This document shows positions 8,223-16,700 of a stretch of 49,692 nucleotides of DNA, one piece after another. Numbering within the stretch: the first letter of the stretch is position 1; every line of letters starts with the position of its first letter. The DNA comes from Lentisphaerota bacterium (GTDB taxonomy: Bacteria; Verrucomicrobiota; Lentisphaeria; Victivallales; Victivallaceae): NCBI GenBank assembly GCA_015061885.1, contig SUVS01000019.1:1-49692 (forward strand). The letters run 5' to 3'. The notes under the pieces are model-generated. The model had not been told where the DNA came from. It searched no databases and worked only from the letters and a program-made list of their open reading frames with translations. The position numbers and the translations under genes were made by a program.

Positions 8223-9191
8223 TCAATTGATTTTTTTAACAGACCTCCGTACAACCAGTTCCGGCGGCAGAAGCTGTATTTTTTTTGTTTCTTTGCCGTC
8301 GAGCCGATCCAGTATATACTCTGCCACCAGTTCGCCGAGTTTTTGACGCTGCTGGCGGATCGTAGTCAATGCAAATTCCGGTCTGGCGGCATATTCTATA
8401 TCATCGTAGCCGACAATGGATATATCTTCCGGAATTCTGTAGCCTGCCTGTTTAAGAATGAGCATCACATCAAATGCATGATGATCCGAAAAGGTCAATA
8501 CCGCTGTGGCATTGTGTTTTTTTATCAGTTCCGGCACATCCTCCGGTTGATAAAACACCACACTTTTGGCATCGCTGTAACGGTTGATGGCGTTCAGATT
8601 GCCCCGTAAACGCCGCTCGATGGAGTCATTATATTCGCAAAGGATCACCCGGTGGCCGTGTTCGAGCAGACAGTTGGCTGCCATTTCTCCGCCCAGCAGA
8701 TCATCGGTTACAATAAACGGCACATCGTGGGATTGGCAGTAGCGGCTGCAGAAAACAAATGGTATATTGCGTTTTTGCAGCATTTGAAATGTCTCTCCGC
8801 CCAGCGACAGCCAGTCGCCGCCGACAAAGATGATCCCGTCCACATTTTTGGAAAGCATCATATCCAGATTGTGCGATATATTATTGGCAGAGCGTCTTGC
8901 CGGCCAGCACGAAAGGATGCCATATTCTCGTTCGGCGAGTTTTTCGCCGGCACCTTTGAAAATTTCAGCAAAAAACGATGTATCCAGATGACTGGAAAAA
9001 TACCCTACCAGACGGCTCTTGCCGGAACGCAGACCCCGCCCGAAATTATTCGGCGTGTAACCCAAAGCACGGACGGCGGCATGAACCTGCCGTGCAGTTT
9101 CCGTACTTATCCGCGGCGAATTGTTCAATGCCATCGACACCGTGCCGGTGGAAAGCCCCAATTCGCGTGCTACATCTTTAAGAGTTACCAT
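8223..9191 (-). CDS. LacI-family transcriptional regulator
   Basis: 322 residues. The N-terminal LacI helix-turn-helix (VTLKDVARELGLSTGTVSMAL, split here: recognition part STGTVSMALN at about 14-23) and the hinge region (GYTPNNFGRGLRSG) are followed by a periplasmic-binding-protein-like effector domain (VGYFSSHLD through IVGYDDIEYA and the family LTTIRQ stretch). It should bind DNA as a dimer and respond to a sugar or sugar derivative. Its promoter carries an operator-like site over the start region, so autorepression is likely. Matching sites precede the ceramidase-like gene and pilin A, defining a compact local regulon. The effector is unknown. Confidence 0.93.
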   Translation of the reverse strand: MVTLKDVARELGLSTGTVSMALNNSPRISTETARQVHAAVRALGYTPNNFGRGLRSGKSRLVGYFSSHLDTSFFAEIFKGAGEKLAEREYGILSCWPARRSANNISHNLDMMLSKNVDGIIFVGGDWLSLGGETFQMLQKRNIPFVFCSRYCQSHDVPFIVTDDLLGGEMAANCLLEHGHRVILCEYNDSIERRLRGNLNAINRYSDAKSVVFYQPEDVPELIKKHNATAVLTFSDHHAFDVMLILKQAGYRIPEDISIVGYDDIEYAARPEFALTTIRQQRQKLGELVAEYILDRLDGKETKKIQLLPPELVVRRSVKKIN

Positions 9192-9224
9192 GAAAAACGC
9201 CTCGTTTACTTAATAGATCATTGC

Positions 9225-9237
9225 TTAATCGTTTCAA
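9225..9237. promoter_or_regulatory. Predicted LacI-family operator, LacI gene promoter
   Basis: TTAATCGTTTCAA lies 10 bp downstream of the -10 box of the LacI gene promoter, the position expected for a repressor blocking initiation. It is identical to the 13-mer at 10641-10653. Confidence 0.7.
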
Positions 9238-9246
9238 GCATAATAA

Positions 9247-9275
9247 AGTATAACCGGAAAAACCGCTGTTGTCAA
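9247..9275 (-). promoter_or_regulatory. Sigma-70-type promoter of the LacI gene
   Basis: On the minus strand, TTGACA (plus 9270-9275) and TATACT (plus 9247-9252) are separated by 17 bp. The start codon follows at 9191. Confidence 0.75.
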
Positions 9276-9345
9276 GGGCTGGAAGCGAAAAAAAATGTTT
9301 TTTTTTGCTTCAGGAGCCGACGGGTGACTGATTTACAGTATGGAA

Positions 9346-10584
9346 TCACCATTCGGGGGTCTTTATTTCCGGACACATTTCAAACATGGCATCCACTGCC
9401 GCGTTGACTAATTTCAGAGCGGTGCGGGGTTCAAACTGCTGCATCCGTGCTTCGTAACCGCCGGATAATATGGCGTTTGCGTGGCAAAGATAACTTACAT
9501 AATCTGTGGAGTTATATGCGATCCAGGTGTGTTTATATGGCGAATGCCATTTCATTTCCAGCCCTACTTCGCCCAGCAGTTCACCCGGAACCCCGATCAT
9601 ACAGACATCGCTGCCGATGGAAACGAGCTGCAGTTCCATGGTGTATGTATCGCTGTCACTGCACCATACGCGGTTTTTGGCGTTGGGGCGGATCGTACCG
9701 CTCACGGGAACCAACTGCGACCGCAATTCAGGATTCTGCACCTTGTAACGCTCAAGGTTGGCACGGATGTCCACGCAGGCTTTGATCACAGCCGCCGACA
9801 ACGGTTTGGCAATGGTTTCCACCCCCAGTTCGCCGACTTGCGAATCTACCGGGAACTGGTCGCCTGCCGCCCCGGAAAAATAAGAACAATGGCCGCCGAT
9901 GGCAGTTTGGATATACTTGCGTACTTCAGCCGGAAAATCTGCCGTAATGGAGTGTCCAGCCAGTCCCGGAGCGTGCGATGCCAGCGGATGGGCAGCGTAA
10001 TTGACAAAAACTTCCACCGCATAATCCGAATCTTTGGGGCGGAAAAACAACACCCCGACTTCCGGGTCGCAAACACCGTTTGCCAATGCTTCCAGCTGAA
10101 TATGGTGCGGTACAAAATAACATTTGTTGTCCGGGGTAAGATAACGGCGGTTGGTGTTTGCACGGCAGATATTGGAGTAGCTGAAAACTTCCACTTCCTT
10201 AAAGTCGTCATCCTTAATGCCTTGCACGCAGCTGACCGTAGCTTCGATCAATTCTGCGGTACGCTCCGGATCGCGCCTTTGTGCGGCATTGCTGCGGTAT
10301 GCCGGTGCCCCGTGAGTATGAGTGCAGCTTAAAAGAACTGCTCCGGGCGGGCAATTCAATGCGGCGGCACAACGCTTACGCAGTTCCAACACCACTTCGC
10401 GATCCAAACCCAGAATATCAAAGCTCAAAAACAACGCACGGCTTTTGCCGTCGTCCAGACAGAACCCGTTTACTTCCAGCTCATCATGTTTGGCAATGGT
10501 GCCAAAGTTAGGTCCATAGCCGGAAATCAAATCTCCGACCTGACTGGGAATAATTGTTCGCACGGTAGCAATTTTCATAAACAT
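9346..10584 (-). CDS. Neutral/alkaline non-lysosomal ceramidase-like protein
   Basis: 412 residues matching the N-terminal domain of neutral/alkaline ceramidases. The hallmark is SCTHTHGAP at residues 86-94, part of the zinc site of that family. Further shared-looking segments are VNYAAHPLASHAPG and SYFSGAAGDQFP. No signal peptide is visible, unlike classical secreted ceramidases. In PVC bacteria such proteins often sit in carbohydrate loci and are probably general amidases or esterases, so ceramide as the substrate is doubtful. It has its own promoter with a LacI operator directly downstream of the -10, so it is expected to be co-regulated with pilin A and the secreted protein. Confidence 0.82.
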   Translation of the reverse strand: MFMKIATVRTIIPSQVGDLISGYGPNFGTIAKHDELEVNGFCLDDGKSRALFLSFDILGLDREVVLELRKRCAAALNCPPGAVLLSCTHTHGAPAYRSNAAQRRDPERTAELIEATVSCVQGIKDDDFKEVEVFSYSNICRANTNRRYLTPDNKCYFVPHHIQLEALANGVCDPEVGVLFFRPKDSDYAVEVFVNYAAHPLASHAPGLAGHSITADFPAEVRKYIQTAIGGHCSYFSGAAGDQFPVDSQVGELGVETIAKPLSAAVIKACVDIRANLERYKVQNPELRSQLVPVSGTIRPNAKNRVWCSDSDTYTMELQLVSIGSDVCMIGVPGELLGEVGLEMKWHSPYKHTWIAYNSTDYVSYLCHANAILSGGYEARMQQFEPRTALKLVNAAVDAMFEMCPEIKTPEW

Positions 10585-10640
10585 ACTCTCCTGTTTTTCC
10601 GGCTTTTATCGGCTTGGAAAGTGAATAAAACCCGGCTTGT

Positions 10641-10653
10641 TTAATCGTTTCAA
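10641..10653. promoter_or_regulatory. Predicted LacI-family operator, ceramidase-like gene
   Basis: TTAATCGTTTCAA starts 6 bp downstream of the -10 box at 10660-10665, over the expected transcription start. It is the same 13-mer as in the LacI promoter. Confidence 0.7.
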
Positions 10654-10659
10654 TAAAAT

Positions 10660-10687
10660 AATATAACCACTTTTATTTTCTTGTCAA
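10660..10687 (-). promoter_or_regulatory. Sigma-70-type promoter of the ceramidase-like gene
   Basis: On the minus strand, TTGACA (plus 10682-10687), a 16-bp spacer and TATATT (plus 10660-10665). The gene starts at 10584. Confidence 0.72.
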
Positions 10688-10824
10688 GATATGTTGATAA
10701 AAAAACACAATATTTTACCGGTAGCTTTCAGTTGCATCCAGTTATATTCAGCAAATTTTCGGCAAGGCTCTGAAAAATGCATATCTCTGAAGACTGTCTG
10801 ATCCGCCATCTCATACATTACAAT

Positions 10825-11040
10825 ACAGAGAATCTCTGCAATGCTCCCGCCTTGAATAAATCCGCAAGGTAAATTTGACAAATCCGGCACCCGGTGTTAT
10901 TTTATTTCAGTATAAAATATATACAATGATATTGTGTGTGTTTGCGTTGCTTTTGCCGGGAAAGTTTTTGTTTAAAACAATATTTATAGCGATGCCGGTT
11001 TTATTTCCGGCAACGGTACAGATCAGCTGAAAAAGGAGAT
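10825..11040 (+). promoter_or_regulatory. Leader/promoter region of the M20 gene, shared with 3140-3292
   Basis: The region contains TTGACA (10875-10880) with TATTTT 17 bp further (10898-10903) as a possible promoter, and a hairpin TGCCGG-N8-CCGGCA just before the Shine-Dalgarno AAGGAG of the M20 gene. Its order of blocks recurs at 3140-3292. The rest of the gap from 10688 to 10824 shows nothing recognisable. Confidence 0.45.
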
Positions 11041-11045
11041 ATTTT

Positions 11046-12398
11046 ATGGATTCACAACATTTTTTGCAGGAAATTGATATTTGCAGAGAAGAAATTTTTT
11101 CCATTTCAGATTCTATCTGGGATTTTGCTGAACTTCAGTTTGAAGAAACAAAATCTGCCGAGTTGCTTTGTACGCATCTTGAAGCACACGGCTTTACCGT
11201 TGTTCGCGGTGTTGCCGGTATGAAAACCGCCTTTACCGCGACCTATGGGGCAACTGCTCCGGCGATTGGGATTCTTGCTGAATATGATGCACTTTCCGGG
11301 CTTTCTCAAAAGGCGAACAGCGTTATTCCTGAAGCGGTTCCCGGAATGACCGAAGGACACGGCTGCGGCCACAATCTTTTTGCCGCCGGATCTTTTGCCG
11401 CTGCTCTGGCTGTAAAAAAAGGAATCGATCTCTCCGGTAAAGGCAAAGTTACACTTTTCGGCTGCCCGGCGGAAGAGGGGGGCGGCGGCAAGGTGAAAAT
11501 GGCACAGGGCGGTGTGTTTTCTCAAACCGATGCCGTGGTCAGCTGGCACCCGGAGAGTATGCACATGGTTCGTACCCGTCCGGCTTTGGCGAATATAGAT
11601 TGTCTTTATTCTTTCCACGGCATTTCATCTCATGCCGGAGCGGCTCCCCATCTCGGACGCAGTGCCCTTGATGCTTTGGAATTGATGAATATCGGAATCC
11701 AATTTCTCCGTGAACACATGGAGCCGACCAGCCGAATCAATACCTCGATCACCAATGCCGGAAGTGCTGCACCCAATGTGATCCCTGATTTTGCACAGGG
11801 CAGATTTCTCATCCGGGCAGAAACTCCCGATCAGGTACGCGACCTTGCCGCCCGGATCGACCGTATCGCTCAAGGGGCGGCTCTGATGACTGATACCACT
11901 GTGGAATACAAGTTTTTGAAAGGCTACAACAGCCTTGTAACGATTCCCGCCTTGCAGCAGGCTGTTTATGAATCAATGCTGCAGATACCAATTCCCCAGC
12001 CGACGGCAGAAGATATTGCTTTCGGCGAAGCTCTGCGGGCAACCATGCCGTTATCTGATGAACAGCGGAAAAAACCGCTTTATCCGACCGAAGTCATCCC
12101 GCCGGCACCACCCAAACCGCACGGCGGTTCAACGGATACGGCAGATGTCAGCTGGGTGTGTCCGACGGTACAAGTTCACGGCGGTTCATGGGTCATCGGT
12201 ACGCCCGGACACAGTTGGCAGGTCGTTTCTCAAGGAAAAAGTCACTTCAGTAAAGAATCCATGCTTTACACGGCAAAAGTCCTTGCTCTGACTGCGGTAC
12301 GCCTGATCAACGATCCGGATTTGCTGGAACGGGCTGAAGCTGAACATCGTGAACGGACGGCGGGCGGCTATCAGGCAATGACACCGCCCAGAGGGTAA
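11046..12398 (+). CDS. M20-family amidohydrolase (AbgB-like)
   Basis: 450 residues. This is a metal-dependent amidohydrolase of peptidase family M20, closest in character to the p-aminobenzoyl-glutamate hydrolase subunit B group. The metal site is visible as GHGCGHN (104-110) and the general-base region as PAEEGGGG (141-148, E143/E144). The inserted dimerisation domain starts around FHGISSHAGAAPHLGRSALDA, which also carries the family HAG motif. It is cytoplasmic, with no signal peptide. A strong Shine-Dalgarno (AAGGAG) lies 8 nt before the ATG. It stands alone on the plus strand between two regulators. The substrate (N-acyl or aminoacyl amide) is not determined by the sequence. Confidence 0.87.
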   Translation: MDSQHFLQEIDICREEIFSISDSIWDFAELQFEETKSAELLCTHLEAHGFTVVRGVAGMKTAFTATYGATAPAIGILAEYDALSGLSQKANSVIPEAVPGMTEGHGCGHNLFAAGSFAAALAVKKGIDLSGKGKVTLFGCPAEEGGGGKVKMAQGGVFSQTDAVVSWHPESMHMVRTRPALANIDCLYSFHGISSHAGAAPHLGRSALDALELMNIGIQFLREHMEPTSRINTSITNAGSAAPNVIPDFAQGRFLIRAETPDQVRDLAARIDRIAQGAALMTDTTVEYKFLKGYNSLVTIPALQQAVYESMLQIPIPQPTAEDIAFGEALRATMPLSDEQRKKPLYPTEVIPPAPPKPHGGSTDTADVSWVCPTVQVHGGSWVIGTPGHSWQVVSQGKSHFSKESMLYTAKVLALTAVRLINDPDLLERAEAEHRERTAGGYQAMTPPRG

Positions 12399-12417
12399 AG
12401 CCGCAGTCAACAGCTCA

Positions 12418-12434
12418 CGCGGCGGCACGCCGCG
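12418..12434. repeat. GC-rich hairpin after the M20 stop codon
   Basis: CGCGGCG and CGCCGCG pair perfectly across a 3-nt loop, 20 bp past the stop codon. There is no T run, so it is either a Rho-dependent 3'-end stabiliser or a small palindromic repeat. Confidence 0.6.
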
Positions 12435-12500
12435 AATGGCGGTCAGGGGTATCTATGTTGTTATGCAAGCCTGCTTGAGGCAGTCGTATCTTATCTGTTC

Positions 12501-12597
12501 TTTTTTCAGCGTTTTTTGTTCTGTTGGCGGAATTGGTAAGGATTTATGGGGTTGGGGTCTTGCCACAACCCTTTTTTCTCACTCTTCGCCTGTTTTT
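12501..12597 (-). pseudogene. 3' fragment of a second thermonuclease gene
   Basis: These 97 bp match 18580-18676 with a single difference (12551 versus 18630). In the minus-strand frame they encode the last ~31 residues of the intact nuclease, including its stop codon (KSEKKGLWQDPNP to QQNKKR). Beyond 12597 the similarity stops abruptly and the reading frame has no nuclease sequence. The remainder of the 361-bp gap (12435-12500 and 12598-12759) shows no gene. Confidence 0.8.
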
Positions 12598-12759
12598 GAA
12601 CAGCTTGGCAAAGAGCAAAAAACGGTATTTTTCCGGCGATTACCTTTCTCCGTCGCTTTGCGGACTGTGGAGGACAAGCCGGGCAGCCTCCTCAAACTAC
12701 CTTTTGCCGGACTGTGGTTCTACTTTTTGCCTTTGTTTTGAATGACTTTTGAAAATGCC

Positions 12760-13644
12760 TCATTTATCGCGGAATTGCAGCGGGGTCTTTTTATATTTTT
12801 TCTTAAAAACCGTTCCCATATAATTGCCATTGGCGAAACCACATTCTGTGGCTATTTGTTCTATACTTTTATTGGTTTCTTTGAGTAAAGTACAGGCTTT
12901 GCTCAAACGCTGATAGGTAAGAAAGTTCCACGGTGTAGTTTGATAGTATTTTTGAAATTCACGAAACAATCCTGCTCTTGATATACCGCAAAATCTGCTC
13001 ATTCTGGCACTTGACCACTTTTGATCACAATTCTGCACCATATTTATAACCAATTTACTGATGTTTGAGGCAATGTCTGCTTGCTGACCGGTTTGACTGC
13101 TGTTGTTGACCGCATGGCAGATAAGTTGCATAAACTCAATGAATTTGCCCAACATGGCAAGCTGCCAGCCCGGATTGTGATTTTTTTGAAGAGCATGCAT
13201 TGATTTCAGCAATGCAACTGCGTGTAAAAAATCATTTATTTCAAGAAAATTGCGTAAAACAGAACTGCTGTTGTAAAAATAAGATCGCGGAGTAAGCACA
13301 AAAAGTTTCTGAAACCCCTCGGTATTGGCAATATCCAGCAGAGGCAGTTGACTGGAACTCAAATCTACAAGAATGTTATAGTAACAGAATTTTTTATCGC
13401 TGTAATTGTGGTGCATACCCGGTGCGATAACCAGCAACTCCCGGGGCAACAGATTGAAACTGTGTTTTTCGCACAGATGTTGGGAATCACCTTCAACCAC
13501 CAGTACGATTTCATAAAATTTCTCATGATGATGCCATCCGGGAGACCCTTTGCCATCGAGAAGCTGTACCGCCAGCGGAAAAGCCTGTGTCGTAAAGACA
13601 AAATCATAAGCAATGCATCTGTATTTTTCAGAGGATATTTTCAT
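12760..13644 (-). CDS. AraC-family transcriptional regulator
   Basis: 294 residues. An N-terminal cupin-like sensor (about 20-110, with WHHHEKFYEIVLVVEG and a GMHHNY turn) precedes a C-terminal double helix-turn-helix: first helix pair around SARMSRFCGISRAGLFREF, second around SIEQIATECGFANGNYMGTVFKKKY, the AraC signature. It is divergent from the 1349-residue secreted protein gene with 144 bp between start codons, so it most likely activates that gene in response to a sugar bound by the cupin. No clear Shine-Dalgarno is visible at this start. Confidence 0.92.
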   Translation of the reverse strand: MKISSEKYRCIAYDFVFTTQAFPLAVQLLDGKGSPGWHHHEKFYEIVLVVEGDSQHLCEKHSFNLLPRELLVIAPGMHHNYSDKKFCYYNILVDLSSSQLPLLDIANTEGFQKLFVLTPRSYFYNSSSVLRNFLEINDFLHAVALLKSMHALQKNHNPGWQLAMLGKFIEFMQLICHAVNNSSQTGQQADIASNISKLVINMVQNCDQKWSSARMSRFCGISRAGLFREFQKYYQTTPWNFLTYQRLSKACTLLKETNKSIEQIATECGFANGNYMGTVFKKKYKKTPLQFRDK

Positions 13645-13704
13645 ATTGAGATTATTTTAATGTTTTTTTATACTTTAACGGTGGTAAAGAAAATTTTTTC
13701 ATGT

Positions 13705-13710
13705 TATACT
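13705..13710 (+). promoter_or_regulatory. Possible -10 box of the glycosidase/pilin C operon
   Basis: TATACT occurs 79 bp before the start codon without a recognisable -35 at the proper distance. That fits a promoter depending on the divergent AraC-type activator. The assignment is inference. Confidence 0.4.
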
Positions 13711-13788
13711 ATGTCCCGGAAATACCTGTGTAAAAGTAGCATTGCAAAAGTGAAATGTCAAATTTATTATGGAACAATGGAGTAGATT

Positions 13789-16700
13789 ATGATGAAAATT
13801 CTGGTGATTTGGGCACTTGTGCTGTCTGCAATCAATTCTTACGCCGGAAGCATGGTATGGAGCAAGACAAACAGTTTCAGCAATTGGAGATATTTTTTTA
13901 ATGTCCGGGGTAAATTTGAAAATGGTGTACTTAAACTTTATAACATAAAATTTGACCCGCAGATGAGCAACCGTGCTGTTACGATCGATCCCCGGAAGTT
14001 TGATACATTGATTTTTACTTGCAAGGTCAATGGGCAGGGGCCTAAAAAGCCCGGCGAATTTTACTTCTGGCAAGCCGGCGGTAAAGCCAATCCCAAACAA
14101 TCATGGCGGCTGCCGGAATTGATCTGCGATGGCAAATACCACACTTATACTGTACGCCCAGATGATTTATCAACATGGCTGGCTTGCGGTACGGTTTCCG
14201 GTATCCGGCTGGATGTTACCAACAGTGCCGGAGGCGAAATCGAAATATCCGAGATCCGGTTGGAAAAAAGCGGCAGTACTGCACAAAACAAAATGGTAAT
14301 TGATCCTTATGAATTGGTTTGGAATAAAGAAAATAGTTTCAAACCGTGGGGCTCCTTTATACACAGTAAAGGCGAGATAGCCAATAAATTGATCTCATTT
14401 ACTGCGATTGAGCGTGATTGCGGAATAAGTACCACGGGTGTTATGGCGATCGATCCGAATAAATACAATACCATTTCTTATACTTACAGAGCTAATGGAA
14501 CCGGTAACTCTGTCGGACAATTTTACTTCAGAAATGCTCAAAATAAATTTTCTGATCGCGCAAAAGTTGTTTTACGCCCATTGATTGCTGATGGCAAATG
14601 GCACACTGTGGAGTATCGGATCACTACTCCGGCATGGGAAAAATGCGGTACAATTACTGCTCTGCGGCTTGACCCAACCGATTCAGCTGGCGGAGTGATC
14701 GATATATCTGAAATAAAACTTTTCAGAAAAGATTATTCTGTTACTGCCGATCCGCTTAAAAAAAAAGTAAATAAAACCCCGGGCAAGCTCGTTCCTCCGG
14801 CAGGTAAGCTCAATGGTCCGGTTTGGCAAGATGTCAAGTCAGAACTTTGGCAAAAAGCGCCTCAAGGCGTTGGAGTTCCGGAAAAATATTTTCAAGGCTC
14901 CATGATCCGTTCGCCAAAAGATCTTTACAAAGGTAGTCAATATCAGGATTTTTATTTGCGAAAATCTTTCGAGCTTGCTAAAAAACCTATGCTTGGTTTT
15001 TTGCAGTTTACCGCTGATGATTGCGCGCAGGCTTTTATTAATGGCAATAGAGCAGGACAAGCCAATGAGTGGCGCACTGGTACATGTGTGGATGTAAGCA
15101 AATATCTCAAGCAGGGTAAAAATGTTCTGGCATTCCACTATGTGAATTCATCTACCTACGGTGGCGTGCTGGCTGAGCTTTATGTACAATACTTTGACGG
15201 CAGCTGGGAGAGATTCCACACCGACAAGAGTTTCAAAAGTTCGGTAACTGCCGCAAATAACTGGAAGCAGGAAAATTATGACGACAGTGCGTGGGATGGT
15301 ATTGTTGCACAGCCTGCGCCTCCTGCAGCTCCGTGGAAAGTGGTGATCCCGTACAAATACTTTGACAATATGCAGCAGATACAGCAAGTATCGGTTGCTC
15401 CTCAACTGGTTGACGCCGGAAAAAATATCACTTTTACTTTGCAGGGGCAGGGAATTCTTCCCCAAAAAAGTTTTTCTGCTGACTTGGTTTTAATGCGTGG
15501 CAAGATGGAGTTTATGCGCGATAAAATCACGCTCACTCCTCAAGATTTTATTTTGCAAGGGAATGGCAAGTGGCAGTTGAAAATCACTTACAATGTACAT
15601 AAATATTTTCCTGACGGAAAGTTTGATGCGGAACTTACTTCCGACATATTTTCGATTTCCGGAAAAGATATGCAGTTTTCGGTCAAGCGTATAGCATACG
15701 ATCCTGCTTTGCCGGAAAAAATGGATTTCCGGGTCAACCGCAGCGGATCAAGACCATTTTTTGAACTTTACGGCAAGCCGTTTTATCCGAGTTGGGCATC
15801 TGGGACTACTCCGGCACGTCATAATCTGGTAACGGTATATCCGGAATTTCTCACTTGGCAGAGCGGCTCCGGCAGAATCAATACCGATGAATTTGACCGG
15901 GCGGCTATTCTGGCGCAAAAAATGCATCCCGATGCATATTTTATGTGGAATCTGCGTTTGGATATTTCTTACGATTGGGCAGAGCGTTTTCCGGAAGGGC
16001 TTTGCCGTGATGAAAATGGTACAATAAATCGGCAGGGCGGACATGCCAATTACAGTTTTTCTTCACCTCTTGCCCGAAAAGAATTAGAGAGCAATATGTT
16101 AAAAGCTCTTGAGTATCTGGAAAAAAGTCCCTACGCCAACCGCATTGTCGGATACCGTATCAATGGCGGATACACTTCTGAATGGCTGGGCTGGGAAAGC
16201 AAAACCGGTAAAGCGTTGGATTTTTCTGACTGTGCAGTGCAAGCCTACAAAAAATTTGCTGCCGAATACTATCCGCAGCTGAAAAATCCTTATGTGCCGG
16301 GAACTCAGGAGCGACTGGCAAGAGATGGCAAAAATCTGCTGCTTGATCCGCAGAAACACTTGAATCTGATCGCCTACAATGATTTCAGCTCTCACGCTAT
16401 AGCTGATATGATGCTTTATTTGTGCAGTAAAGCTAAAGCTGAAATAGGAGACAACAAGGTCATTGGTACTTTCTACGGTTATGTTTCTACTCTGCACTAT
16501 TCGGGGCGTTCTCATCATCGCGGTCATTATGCTATGAAAAAGGTGCTGGATGCTAAAGTGGTTGACTTTTTGATGAGCCCGCAAAGTTATCCTCTGCGTG
16601 GCTTGGGGGAAACCTGCGGCGATATGAAACCTTTCGGTTCATTTAATAAAAACGGCATTATTTCTGTTCTGGAAAATGATTTGCGCACCCACGTCTCTTT

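Noticed and set aside
12436..12741. Plus-strand frame in the gap after the M20 gene
   Set aside because: It runs antisense through the nuclease fragment, is low in complexity and has no start signal.
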